Shown here: positions 25,673 to 39,500 of the stretch, in pieces
Layout: the number at the start of each line of letters is the position of its first letter
Numbering within the stretch: the stretch's first letter is position 1
From: Tetrahymena thermophila SB210
Taxonomy: Eukaryota; Ciliophora; Oligohymenophorea; Hymenostomatida; Tetrahymenidae
NCBI RefSeq assembly: GCF_000189635.1
Contig: NW_002476246.1
Location: 682,001 to 746,000, forward strand
Direction of reading: 5' to 3'
DNA: 64,000 nt
Program-made: the position numbers and the translations under genes
The notes under the pieces: model-generated
Database searches by the model: none
The model's input: the letters and a program-made list of their open reading frames with translations, nothing else
Told to the model about the DNA's origin: nothing

Positions 25673-27510
25673 TTTTAATATAAATAAATTTTTTTCTTTC
25701 TTTCTTTTTGTTTATTTGGTAGATTTCTAATTTTTTTTTTTTGCACTTTTAATTATTTTTGAAATTAAAAGAATATCAAATAGCTTAAATAAAAAATCAC
25801 AAAAAACCGGCTAGTTTTTACTTAGCAAACAAATAAATAAACAAACAATAACTATTTTTGGAAATTTTTTTCTAAAATTTAGCTAATTAAATAACTAAAT
25901 GCTTAGATATAGCTTGCTAATTTTAGTTTAAACTTTCTAATAAATAGAAATTAATTTTAATATTTGTTTCAAATACTGAAAAATATAATTTTATCTAAAT
26001 AAAATTAATTGATTATAAATAAAAATAAATTATTTATTCAAAAAGAAAATATGGGTTTAAAAAACATGTCAAAAGATAATAAATAAGCACTCAATCACAT
26101 AAAGATCTAATTAAGATTTTTATTTTTCAATATTATTAACTTATTTTATTATAGCTCATTTTTAATTGCATATAAGATAGTGTGATTTATTCTTTTAAAT
26201 TTATAAAAAAAATAAAGTTAAAATAAATCGAAAAAATACTATTTAAATTTTTTTCATTTTATCCAAACATCAATTAAATTAAAGTAAAAAATCTTTTTTT
26301 AAAAAGAATTTATTTTATAAATAAAATAATGTACTCATATGATCTAATTAATAATTTAAATTTATTTCTAATATCATTTTTTTTCACCAAATAATTAAAT
26401 TTTTTAAATCATTAAAACAAACTTTTGAATTAATAATAAGCAAACAACTCATTTTTATCATATTATTTTTTTTTAATAGTTTTTTATAAAATAAAATATC
26501 TGATTTATTTAATATAATTAGTATTTCATTAATTTTTCTATTTTTTAAATTATTAAAAGCTTTCATAATTTTGATAGATTAATTTAAATATAGGATTAAT
26601 ATTTTATGTATATAAAATGTGCATGTGTAACAAAAATATGAAAGATAATTTATTTATTTTATTTATAGAAACCATTTACTTATTAAATAATAAGTGATAT
26701 GAAATACTCCTCTTCATCAAAGGTTTATTTTAGAAATAGCTCAATGAAATATATTTAATTAATTTAATATCTGTCTATCTAATTATTATGATAATCTAAC
26801 AAATTTTAAAACTAATTTATATATTTACCCATTTATTTGTTTCAATATGATAAAAAAGAAAAATTTTTTTTAAATATTGTTTAATGTGTAATTTTTTATT
26901 TCTATTTATCTATCTAACCATTCATCATTAATGTATAAATATAAGCTATTTTGTTGTAAATACATTTTTATTTTTAATTATTTTTATAAAACGTTTAATA
27001 AATATTTAGGTTAATTTTTTAAAATTTGAAGATTTAAATATTAAATAAAGAAAAACATAAATAGATAGATGCTTTAATTTTCAAAATATAACTTTTTCAA
27101 TAAGAAGAAAAATAAGAGATTTTATTTATTAATTAATGGTCTATTCTGACTTATTTGAGTTATAAATGAATGAAGAATGAATATTAAATATCAAAAGGGA
27201 GATAGATATATAATATACAAATGAATGAAAAATCTATGTATTTGATTGTATTTGTGAATGACTCTTTATGCATGATTAAAAAAAAGAATGAATTGAATTG
27301 AAATAATATTAATAATAATAGTGAATGAAAAGGGTGTGTATGTATGTATATGTGTATTGTGAGATATAATGCAAATTTAAAATTAAAAAGGAATTTTTGC
27401 ATGAGTATTATGAGTTGTAATTATTATATTAAAATATAATATAGTGATAGTCCTTGTATTAAAGTCAATAAAAAGAAAAATAAAACACTGACTGACTGGT
27501 ATAACAATAC
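25673..27510. other. Divergent intergenic region between hen1 and the dynein gene
   Basis: Both flanking genes are transcribed outward from here, so promoters for each should lie in these 1.8 kb. The sequence is AT-rich with long A and T runs (for example near 25727-25743). No TATA-like element can be singled out in such sequence. Short frames near 26384-26566 and 27184-27402 look like composition artefacts. Confidence 0.55.
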
Positions 27511-30500
27511 ATGGCTAAGAGACTAAATTTTAGATAAGATAACATAGATGTAAAGCTCTCAATTTACGTCAATTTCAATTTTTAATTTCTTTCTTTACAA
27601 ATAGTATAAAGAGCTTCTGAAAAGAAGAGAGGAGAAGCGTAAGAAGCTTGCTACCAAGAAAAATCCTTTCATATTATGTACACTATTAATTACTATTATT
27701 TCTTTCTTTCTTTCACTTTCAGGCTTTTCTCCTTTGATTGAAACAATAGCTACTTTTTAATGCATCAAATCATCCGACTTTATATCAAAAGTATATCTTT
27801 AGGGGAAAGTGAATTTTATTTTATAAGGATGATAAAGAGTTTTTAAATAAATCATTTTAAATTTAATGTTTGATTTTAATATTTATCAATAGCGGTTTCT
27901 GAAACGGATCATGAGACTTACTCAAAGCTTTATAAATTCAATCCTGATGTAAATAAAAATAATTAGATAGTTTTGATACAATCAAGAACATTCACCTTGG
28001 CTTAGGGCATTTATAAAGCAAAAATTTATTAAAATAGGAAATCTTAAATGAATTCAATAAAGGAGGAGGTAGCGATGTAGTCGTAAAGACTAGTTAAAGT
28101 GATAAAAAGGCATCACTTTCAATGTCGAAAAGTAGATAGACTGAAACTAAATCTCCCAATAAAAGCAAAATATCAGGTACTTATTATTGTTAGCCAAATA
28201 AAGCAATTAAGAGCAGCAAATTTATCAATTGCAGTTTTAGCATTAAGAAAAAATACACATTTTTTAGCATATTATTGATTGCATCATTGTTTATCAATTT
28301 GGGTTTATGCTTATTTAATGAAGTGTTTATAATCAAGAATAGCTTTGAAAATTAACTATCTTTTATTATAAAATTAGAAAAAATTTATAGAGAGCAAGAA
28401 GAATTTGAAATGGATGACCAACAAATCTTTGAAGGAGATGAATATGAAAATGGAGAAAATGGAGAATTCGAAGAAGGCGATGAAAGCAAATATACATAAA
28501 TAGTGCAGAATTTATTCAATGAAAAAATGAAAAAACCTGTAAATAAAATTTAAAATGCGTTGTTTGTAGATTAATATGTAGCTGCAGAGCTCGCAAAAAT
28601 AGTTACAGGAGAATAGGCTATTTCATTCTTCGCTAAGGTATTAATTTCTTAACATTATTATTTCTTTTTACAAAATATTTTATGGATTGCCTGCCATTTG
28701 TTGATAAAAATTATGCAATTATAAATATATTATTGCATTCAACGCAACAACAAAAATTAATTGTTTTCTTAATAAACAATATAAATTTTGTTTGATTGAT
28801 TCTTTCCTTGTTTGTTTGTTATTTTATTAATCAAAATTTTAATTGATTAATTAATTAATTAAAAAATGAAACTCTATGAACAAACAAACAATCAAACAAA
28901 TATATAAACAAATCATATAGAAAAGTTAATGAATATCTTTCTAATGTTTTTGAAAGCTATGAACATTTTAAACAAGATATTGCATTCATTGACACATATA
29001 TTTATTTATTCATCCATCCATCTTAAATAATTAATAGATATAATATATTCAATATCTAATTACATTCAAAATATAAACTTTTTTAATTTTACTTCATTTT
29101 CAAAATTTTTGAATTTTTGTTAAATAAAAATTATTTGAATTATTTACAATTGGCTTTTAATTTGCTCAGATAATTCATAAAAATCAATTTTAAAAACTCC
29201 TTTTATTCTACTTAAGATAGGCCTTTTATTTTATTTTTCAATCATAAAATATATGTTTCATATAGATTATTTATTTATTAATTATTCTTTTAAATTAGTA
29301 TGGTAACACTACTCCTATTAAATTTATCAATTGCGTTAAAGATGATCAGCATAAACCTGAAGAGTTTAAGCCTTACGACTTAAAAGTTAATAATGTTAGT
29401 GAAAATTAAAAGGAACTTACCCTTGATGAATACTACACAATTTCTGCTCATGGTATAGTCCATGTTTTTACAGCAAAAGGAAAAAAAGGTTTGTTTTATT
29501 TTAAATTTAAGAAACATTAATAACAATTCTTTTCTTAATTTATCCACAATTAGCATTGGGAAATAGTGATACAAGCACTGAAGTCATCTCACTGTCTGAC
29601 TGGATGCATGAATCTACCATGTTTAACATTATTACTAATATTTAATTCTTTAAAAACTATGCAATTACAAAAATCTTTAACATTTGGAAAGCCAACGTTC
29701 ATTATCGTATTTTCTGCAAGACCCGTAAGAAATTAATTCATGACACTTTCATTGCAAAGCCTGCCTTTGCAAACCACCTTATGTCAATTAACCAACACAT
29801 GTATGAAATACAAAACACTAAGACTGTTTCAAACAGTATCGTCCAAAGCAAGGTAAATATTACTAAATAAATAAATAAATTAAATTAAATAAAACAATTT
29901 GTATAAAATTAGATTTGGGACTAAGAAGAATTTAAGCAAGATTAAAAGAAAGCTAGATAAGAAGCTCAGAGAAATTACGAATCTATTGTAGAAAAGGTTA
30001 TTACTTTAGTAGAAGTAGTATGTAAGGAAGTAGATTAAAGAACAAAGATTAAAGAATAATCTGAAATTGAAGAAGCAAGGTTCGGATAACAAGTTAAATC
30101 CAAGCCTAGATACGAAATAGCTTTAGAAGCAAAGGAAAGGGCTTATCTTTTGGAAAGAGCCATTAAAGATAGAGAAAAATTAAGAAACTTTATCCGTTTG
30201 GTGGACTATTTGTGTGTCGAGACTCTCGTTCACACTAACCTCATCTCTATGCATACTCTTTTAGAAGAAATGAAGAAGGAAAGAAAGCAAGGTCTGTTTG
30301 GTTCAACAGTCATAGTAATTATATTTAATTAATTTTTTAGTCAAATATTTAAGCAATTAAAATTTTATTTTAAAAGTTCGATGTAGCTAAGATGAGCTTC
30401 TCTCCCGATGAGAAAGAAGTCACTGATTCTTTAGTTAAGTTACTTGAAGATATGGTTAATACCATGTAAAGCAGCTCTCTAAGAGTTATTCACCATTTCG

Positions 30501-33500
30501 AATCATACATCAAAAATCTCAGCACAGAAAACATCTGTGATGTTGCTAAAATCATTTTTGACTCAGTTGAATTCTAGTCAATAAAGGAAGAAGTGCTACT
30601 CAAAATTTCTACTGACTTTAGAAATGCCCAAAACTATGTCGATGAAAAGTAATTTTAAATCAATTAAACATTAATATAAGAATAATTTAATGCTTTTTTA
30701 ATTGCCTTTTTATTTTAGATTAAATCAATTTTACAAGAAAGGAATTTTGTTAATTATGTTTATATTTACTTAAAAATAGGTATGAAAAATGCAGACCTGT
30801 ACATAACTTTAAGACAGAATGGAACTTCGAAGCTTTCAAAGCTGAGGAATAGAAAATTGAAACTATTAAATAGAGAATTACAGAGCTCAATAAGTGGTTG
30901 CTCGATATCTAACATTATATTAAGGATGTTGTTTAGGGTGTTGTTCAAATTTAGGGTTCAAAGATTAAGTCTAATTTAGATGACTTCGTTAAGAAGTAGT
31001 TGGAACTTATTAGAGTTTATTTGTACGATTAAATGAAAAGAAAGGCTGAATAGTTGTATAAACAATTGTAGCAATACAATGGCAACTTGTCAAAACCTCC
31101 CTCCAATACTTTAAAAGATTATGCAACATACATTAATTTCTACAATGAAGTGCTCGATGCTGCCAAAGACAGCAAGTTAGAAAAGAAAAAGCAAGAAATT
31201 GAAGAAATGCACTACGAGTTAAAGATCAAGTTTACCAATATTTCTGGCAGCAGCAGCACAAGTGGTGTTGATGAACTGCTTTTAGAAAATATTCAAAATG
31301 AATATTAGAAAATAGGTAAATCAATTAAGGAAGCAGACGCTAGTATTAAGGAAAATCAAGCTTCTATGATTAAAAAGTTAGAAAATGACTATCAAAAGTT
31401 AATTTAAGATATTAAACAAACTGCTTTATCTGTTAATTAACCAATTCTTTGTTCAGAAGAAACATCTTCAAGTTAAGCTTTGAACTTGTTACAAACAATT
31501 AAAATTCAAATTGAAGGTAATCAAAATAAAACTGGTGGCGAATACGGAGGCTTGCAAGGAAAATATAGAAACTTACACTACTATGCATCTCTTATGTAGT
31601 TCAATTTACAAGAAACAAGAGATCTTAAAGAATTAGAAGCCAAATATAATGACAGATTCATGTTATGGTCTCACTATGATGAATTCTAAACTAAGGAAGA
31701 TGAGTGGAAAAAGAATCCTTTCAATCAACTCAACTCTGAAGACGTTGAAAAGGACATGAGAAAATACAAGTAAGGTATTGCCAAACTCAAAATGAATATC
31801 CACAATCTTACTACAGAAGAAAAAGATAGAGTCTTGGAATCTTATGAGAAAAAGTAAATTTTGAAAATATTTTTGTTAAAAGATTAATAATTTTTATTTG
31901 ATGATAATAAGGTACAAGAGCTTTGAAACTAATATGCCAATTATTATTGCTTTGGGTAACAAAGACCTATAAGTTAGACATTGGAAGAAGATATTTGATA
32001 TATTATAGTTGCCCATTTCACCTGGATAAACATTTACTTTGTTAGATTTAATGAGCTCTAACGCTTCTGAAAAGATTGAAGAAATGGAAGAAATATCTGG
32101 AAGAGCTAGTGGTGAAGCAGGTATCGAAAGACAAGTTGATGAAATCAAGAAAAAATGGTAAGAACTAGCCTTCATTGTCATGCCCTACAGAGATTATAAG
32201 GATAAGTTTATTTTGGGTACTGTTGAAGATATAATAGCTGCTTTGGATGACCATTAATTAAAAATCCAAACTATGCTTGGTACCAAATACGTTACAGAAA
32301 TTAGACCTGTTGTTGAAGATTGGGAAAAAAAATTGGTCTTGATTTCTGATATTATTGATGAGTGGTTGTATTGTCAAAGATAATGGATGTATTTGGAAAA
32401 TATTTTCTCTGCAGAAGATATTTAGAAGTAACTTCCTCAAGAAACTACCAAGTTCATGTAAGTCGACAAGTTCTGGAAAGAAACAATGCTTAAAACAAAT
32501 AAAAGACCTCTCGTTTAGGATGTAAATTATTTATTTATTTTTATCAAAAGACAAATTAATTTAAAAATATTTATTAAAAAAAGTGTTGTTCGAATGAAGA
32601 TTTGTTGAAGAAATTCTAAATGTTCAATAAAATGTTGGAAGACATCCAAAAATGCTTAGAAAATTACTTGGAAACAAAGAGAGCTGCCTTCCCTCGTTTT
32701 TACTTCTTGTCAAACGATGAATTGCTTGAAATTCTTTCTTAAACAAGAAATCCTCATGCAGTACAAAGTCACTTGAGAAAGTGTTTCGATAACATCAATC
32801 GTATTTAATTTACAGAGGAAGACGAATCTAAGGAAATTGTTGGTATGTAATCTGCTGAACCTGAAATTATGCCTGAAAAGGTTCCCTTCTTTGCCAGTGT
32901 TTTCGCAGAAGGTGCAGTTGAGCATTGGCTATTCAGAATTTAAGAAATGATGATCAAAACTTTACATGACATTACCAAAAAAGCCTTGTTAGATTACCCA
33001 GAAAATGGTTTAGAAAGAAGAGAATGGTTATTTAAGTATCCTGCTCAACCTATTTTAACAGTTGATTAAATAAAATGGACTCAAGGCTGCACAGAAGCAA
33101 TAGTCAAAATGTCAGAAGGAAAAATGACAGGTTTATCTGAATATAACGAATTCATGAAAGTACTTATAGATCGAATGGTTGACATTGTTAGAGGATAGTT
33201 GAATACTCTTGAAAGAACTTTAATGGGTGCCTTGATTGTCATAGATGTCCATGCTAGAGATGTCGTTGCTACTATGACTTAAATGAATATTAGTCATTTA
33301 AATGACTTTGAATGGAGCAAGTAGCTCAGATATTATTGGGAAGTTGAAGAAGATAACTGTTTTGTTAAACAAACCAATACAAGATTTAAATACCGTTACG
33401 AATATCTTGGTAATGGTCCCAGATTGGTTATTACTCCACTTACAGATAAATGTTATATCACCCTTACTAGTGCAAAGTATCTTTCATATGGTGGTGCACC

Positions 33501-36500
33501 TGCTGGTCCTGCAGGTACAGGTAAAACTGAAACAACTAAAGATTTGGCTAAAGCCTTAGCTGTATAGTGTGTCGTCTTTAACTGTTCCGACGGTCTTGAT
33601 TTTAAGACTATGGGTCGTTTCTTCAGTGGTTTGGCCCAATCCGGTGCTTGGGCTTGCTTTGATGAATTTAATCGTATCGATATTGAAGTACTTTCCGTCA
33701 TTGCTCAACAAATCTTAACAATCCAAGTAGCCATCAGAAGAGATGTAGACACCTTTGAATTCGAAGGAAGAACAATCCCACTTGACCAAAACTTTGGTGT
33801 CTTCATTACTATGAATCCTGGTTATGCTGGTCGTACTGAACTTCCTGATAACTTGAAAGCTCTTTTCCGTCCAGTAGCGATGATGATTCCTGGTAATTTC
33901 ATATTTATTTATTTCAACTCATATTTTGATTTTAAAATTGATTTTTATGTCTAAAATATAATGTAAATATAATCAATAGACAAGATTTTATTTATTTATT
34001 TAAATTTTAAATAGTAATAATTATTAATTTTATATTTAACTAATTATATAGATTATAGATTGATTGCAGAAATTATTCTTTTCTCTGAAGGTTTTTCAAC
34101 AGCTTCTGTTTTAGCCAGAAAAATGGTCAACTTGTATAAACTTTCTTCAGAACAATTAAGTAAATAGGATCACTACGATTTTGGTATGAGAGCAGTAAAG
34201 TCTGTCTTAGTTATGGCAGGTGCTTTAAGAAGAAAAGAAGCTTAATTATCTGAAGATATTGTGCTTATTCGTGCCATGAGAGATTCTAATGTTCCTAAAT
34301 TCTTGGAACACGATTTACCCCTTTTCATGAGCATTATCAGTGATCTCTTCCCTGGAGTTGATATTCCTTATATTGATTATGGTAATCTTTAAAAGGCTAT
34401 TGAAAACTAATTAGAACTCTAGAACTACTAAAAGCCTGCTAAGTTTATTACTAAAATTATCTAACTTATGGAAACTATCATGGTACGTCACGGTGTCATG
34501 GTTGTTGGTATTACAGGAACTGGTAAAACTACAAACATTCACACTTTAGCTAAAGCTATGTACTAGTTAGAGAAAGAAGGCTCTACTGATTATTATCACA
34601 AATAAGTTAAACTTGAAAGACTTAATCCTAAATCAGTCACTATGAATGAGCTCTTCGGTTACACTAACATCTTAACCAACGAATGGACTGATGGTATCGC
34701 AGCTAAAATCATCAGAGATAATGTCGCAGAAGGAACAGATTTAAAGAAGTGGGTTATTTTTGATGGTCCTGTCGATGCTCTTTGGATTGAAAATATGAAT
34801 ACAGTCTTGGATGATAATAAAGTAAATTTTATTTTTATTTTTGGTTTGAGAAAAAATTTATTAATTCATAATTATTAAATAGATGCTTTGTCTGAATAAT
34901 GGTTAGAGAATTAAATTGCCTGCTACTTTTACTATGATGTTTGAAGTTCAAGATTTAGCTGTCGCCTCACCTGCTACTGTTTCCAGATGTGGTATGGTTT
35001 ACATGGAACCTGTTCATCTTGGTTGGGAGCCTATTTTAGATACCTGGTGCATTAAGTTCAAGGAACACTTGCATAAGGATAAAGAAGGCAAATCACCTTA
35101 ATATGTTACAACTCTAGTTGAAAAAATTAGAAACTTTTTCAAGGATAACTTTAAATTCCTAAGAAATGATTGTAAAGAAGTCATTCCAACTGTTGAAAAT
35201 AACTTAGTAAATTTTTGCTTTCAAAAATTAAATTTTCTTATTTATTTATGATTATTAATTTTTATTAAAATAGGTTCAATCTTGCTTGAATTTTGTTGAA
35301 ATTGTTTATCACGAATGTGCTGAAGTTCACAACTTTGAAAAGATGACAAACAACGAAGCCGATCATTTATGCTCAATGATTTTCATATTTTCATTTATAT
35401 GGTCTGCTGGTGGTAATCTCCATGACTCAAGTCGTTAGAAATTCTCTCAAACAATTAAGGGTAAAATCTTGAAGATCTTATCTGGGTTCCCCTTTGATGG
35501 TGAAGTATTTGATTACTACATCAACATTGAAAAGAAAGAATTCAAGCCATGGACTGAATTAATTACTGAATTTAAGTTCAACTTAGAAACACCTTATTTC
35601 AATATCCTAGTCCCAACTGCAGATACAGTCAAATATAAAAATTTACTTTCTAAATTACTTAAAAACAATAGAAATGTTCTTCTATCAGGAGAAACAGGTA
35701 CAGGAAAGTCAGTTATTATCTAAGAATTCTTGACAACCCTCTCTCAAGACCACTTTGTCAATTCAGTTCTCAACTTCTCTGCCCAAACTAAATCTTAAAA
35801 CCTCCAAGATCTTTTCATGGACAAAGATAAATTCTAAAGAAAGAAAAAAGATTTATTAGGTCCTCCTGCTGGTAAAAAAATGATTGTATTCATTGATGAC
35901 GTTAATATGCCTGCATTAGAATAGTACGGTGCTCAACCTCCTAATGAGCTTTTACGTCAAATTATTGATCAGGGTGGTTTCTACGATCTAAAGAAACTCT
36001 ATTTTACAAATATCAAAGACTGCAGTTTTATTGTTGCTTGTGGTCCTCCTGATGGTGGTCGTAACCCAGTAACTCCTCGTCTTTTCAGACATTTCAATAT
36101 GCTTTGGGCTCCAGAATTGAGCTAGAGATCTATGGAAACAATTTTTATGCACATTCTTAAAGGTTTCCTAGCAGAATCTCCCTATAAAGGTTTAGATAAA
36201 TTGGCTCCTTAAATCGTAAAAACAACTATAGACATGTATTTGAACATGAAACAAAAGTTCTTGCCAACACCCAAAAAGTGCCATTACACATTTAACTTGA
36301 GAGATATTTCCAAAGTTTTCTAAGGTATACTCTAAGTAAAGTTTGAAAATTGCTAAGACAAGGAAACCCTCCTCTCTTTATGGGCACATGAATGTCAAAG
36401 AGTTTTTGCTGATCGTCTTGTAGATGACCAAGATAAGAGTGCTTTCTTAGAGTATTTAGTAACTCCTCTTACCGAACACTTCCAGTTAGAATGGGACAAA

Positions 36501-39500
36501 CCACATCTATCATCCATTCTATTCGGTGATTATGCTAACAATTAGAGACTCTACGTTAAAATTGAAGAGAATTTTACTAAGCTAGGAGAAAAGGTATTGA
36601 TTAAAATAAATTAAAAAAAATCATTTAATTTGTTTAAAATGATATTTAATAAATTTAACTAAAAATCTTATTTTTACAATAAAAAAGCTTAACAGAGACT
36701 ACTTGTAACACTATAATAATACAAATACTCAGAAATAAATGAACTTAGTCTTTTTCTAAGATGCCTTAATGCACTTGACAAGAATTTGCAGAATTATTAG
36801 ATAGCCAAGAGGTAACTCACTGTTGATTGGTGTTGGTGGTTCCGGTAGATAGAGTTTAACAAGAATGGCTACATTCATTTGTTAATATAACTGCTTCTCA
36901 ATTGAAATAGCAAAGAACTACAAAGAACCTCAATGGAAAGATGACTTAAAGAAACTCTTGAAAAACGCTGGTGCAAAGAATACTCCTCAAGTTTTCTTAT
37001 TCAGTGATACCTAGATTGTTATGGAATCTTTCTTAGAAGATATAAATAATATTTTAAACACAGGAGAAGTACCAAACTTATGGGCACCTGAAGATCTAGA
37101 AGAAATTATTGGAGAAATGAGACCTCTAGTCAAAGAAGCTAAAATTGATGAAACTCGTGATAAAATGCTCAAGTATTTTGTTTAGTTAGTAAGAGAAAAC
37201 CTCCATATTGTACTAACATTTTCACCAGTTGGTGATAAATTGCGTAATCGTTGCCGTTAATTCCCTTCAATTATCAACTGTTGTGGTATTGATTGGTTTG
37301 ACAAGGTAAATAATAAATTTATTTTTTTATTTTCATTTCTTATATAAAAATTTTCTTAACATATTATTAACAATTTATCATAAAATTAAATCAACAGTGG
37401 CCTGAAGATGCTCTTCAATCTGTCGCTGATAGTTAATACAGAGCTCAAGATAAGTTAGGAATATAAGATTATATACAAAATCTTTCAAATATTTCTGTGA
37501 TAATTCATTAGAGTGTATAAGATAAATCAGTAGAGTTTTATGAATAGTTAAGAAGACATAATTACGTAACTCCTACAAGTTATTTAGAATTAATTAAATT
37601 GTACATCGAAATGATGAAAGAGCAATAAGGTATCCTTCCTATGAAGATTTAGAAATATACTGTTGGTCTTTAGACTTTGGATGAAGCTAACAAGGAAGTA
37701 GCCAATCTTCAATAAAAAATTATTGCTTTCTAGCCTGAATTAGAAAGAAGTGCTAAGGAAAATGCTATTCTTGTCAAAGAAATTGAAGGAAAGAAAGAAA
37801 TAGCTGCAGTAGAATAAGAAAAATGTAAATAAGAAACAGATGCTGCTTAGATAATTAGAGATGATGTCAATTCTCAGCGTTAAGTCTGTAAGAAAGAACT
37901 TGATGAAGCCTTGCCTATTCTTGAACAGGCTAATAATGCAGTCAAAAAAATTGATAAGAAAATGACAGATGAAATGAAATCTTTCAAATAACCTCCTGCA
38001 ATGGTCGGTGTTGTTATGAATGCAGTATGCTTATTATTCAACGAAAAAGAAGATTGGGATTCTGCTAAGAAACTGCTCGGTAATATGAAATTCTTAGATA
38101 GTTTGGTTGAATTTAAACCTGAAACAGTTCCCGAAAAAAGATGGTAAAAATTAAGAGCTAATTATTTGAATGACCCTAACTTCACTAAAGAAAAAGTCTC
38201 AAATATCTCATTGGCAGCAACATCTTTGCTAATTTGGGTTCTAGCCATTGAAAAGTTCGCTAAGGTACAGAAAATTGTTGCTCCTAAAGAAGCTGCTCTC
38301 AAAGAAGCTGAAGCCAAATTAAAGGTAAAAAAGCTTTTGATTTTTTGATTTAATAAAATAAATAATATATTTTGAAAAAACAGAAACAAAAAATAAGATC
38401 AAATAAATAAAATATTTAATAAAATTAATCAAATAACAAATAAAATTTATATTAAAATTGAAATTTTTTAAATTGATATTATGAAGATTATGCCTTTTAG
38501 TAATTATTTTAAATGTCATTTTTAACAAACAATAGGTCGTCGAAGCTTAACTTTATGAGAAAGAATCAGCCTTAAGAGAAATTTAGGAAACTGTGCAAGA
38601 CTTAGAAAAGAAATATGAAATGTCTGTTAGAAAAGCAGAAATGCTAAAATAACAAAAGTAAACTGCAGAAATTTAGTGTGGCAGAGCAGAAAAGCTAGTC
38701 AGTGGTTTGGCTGGTGAATCAGAAAGATGGAAAATCTCTAAGAAGATACTAGAAGATGATTTTCAAAACATTATTGGTAATATGATCCTTGCTGCTGCTA
38801 GTATTGCTTACTTGGGTCCTTTTGTTTTTAACTATAGAAAAGAATTACTTTAACAATGGATTCAAGAATGTATTAAATTACAAATTCCCGTTGCTAAAGA
38901 TTTCAGTCTTCAACGTATTCTCACTGAAGAAGTACAAATCAGAGAATGGTAAGAAAATGGTCTCCCTGCAGATGACCTTTCAGTTGAAAACGGTATTTTC
39001 ATCTTTAATTGCAAGAGATGGCCTCTTGTTATTGATCCTTAAGGTTAAGCCAATAGATGGATCAAAAATTTAGGTGCTGACAATAATCTATAGACAACTA
39101 AGTTAACAGAGCCTAATTTCTTAAAAACTCTTGAAAATGCTATCAGATTTGGTTAGCCTGTCTTGTTAGAAAACATAGAAGAGGATCTAGATCCAGCTCT
39201 GGAGCCCATCTTACTCAAGCAAACTTTCAAGAAGAACGGTTAGCAAACTCTTCGTTTGGGAGATCAAGATGTTCCTTACAACAAAGATTTCAAATTCTAT
39301 ATGACTACTAAATTGCCTAATCCCCATTACATTCCTGAAATTTGTATTAAAACTACTATTATTAACTTCACCGTCACTCCTCAAGGTCTTGAAGACCAAC
39401 TTCTAGTCGAAGTCGTTCGCCATGAAGAAGCACAATTAGAAGAAAAACGTGTCTCTTTAATTATCTCAGTCTCTCAGGATAAGCGTTAACTACAAGAATT

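Noticed and set aside
27723..27800. Possible extra dynein exon beginning after a CAG
   Set aside because: It opens well but cannot be spliced onward in frame; skipping it joins exon 2 to 27893 in phase and gives natural tail sequence.
33453..33701. Minus-strand frame opposite dynein AAA1
   Set aside because: Antisense shadow of the conserved AAA1 P-loop and Walker B exon.
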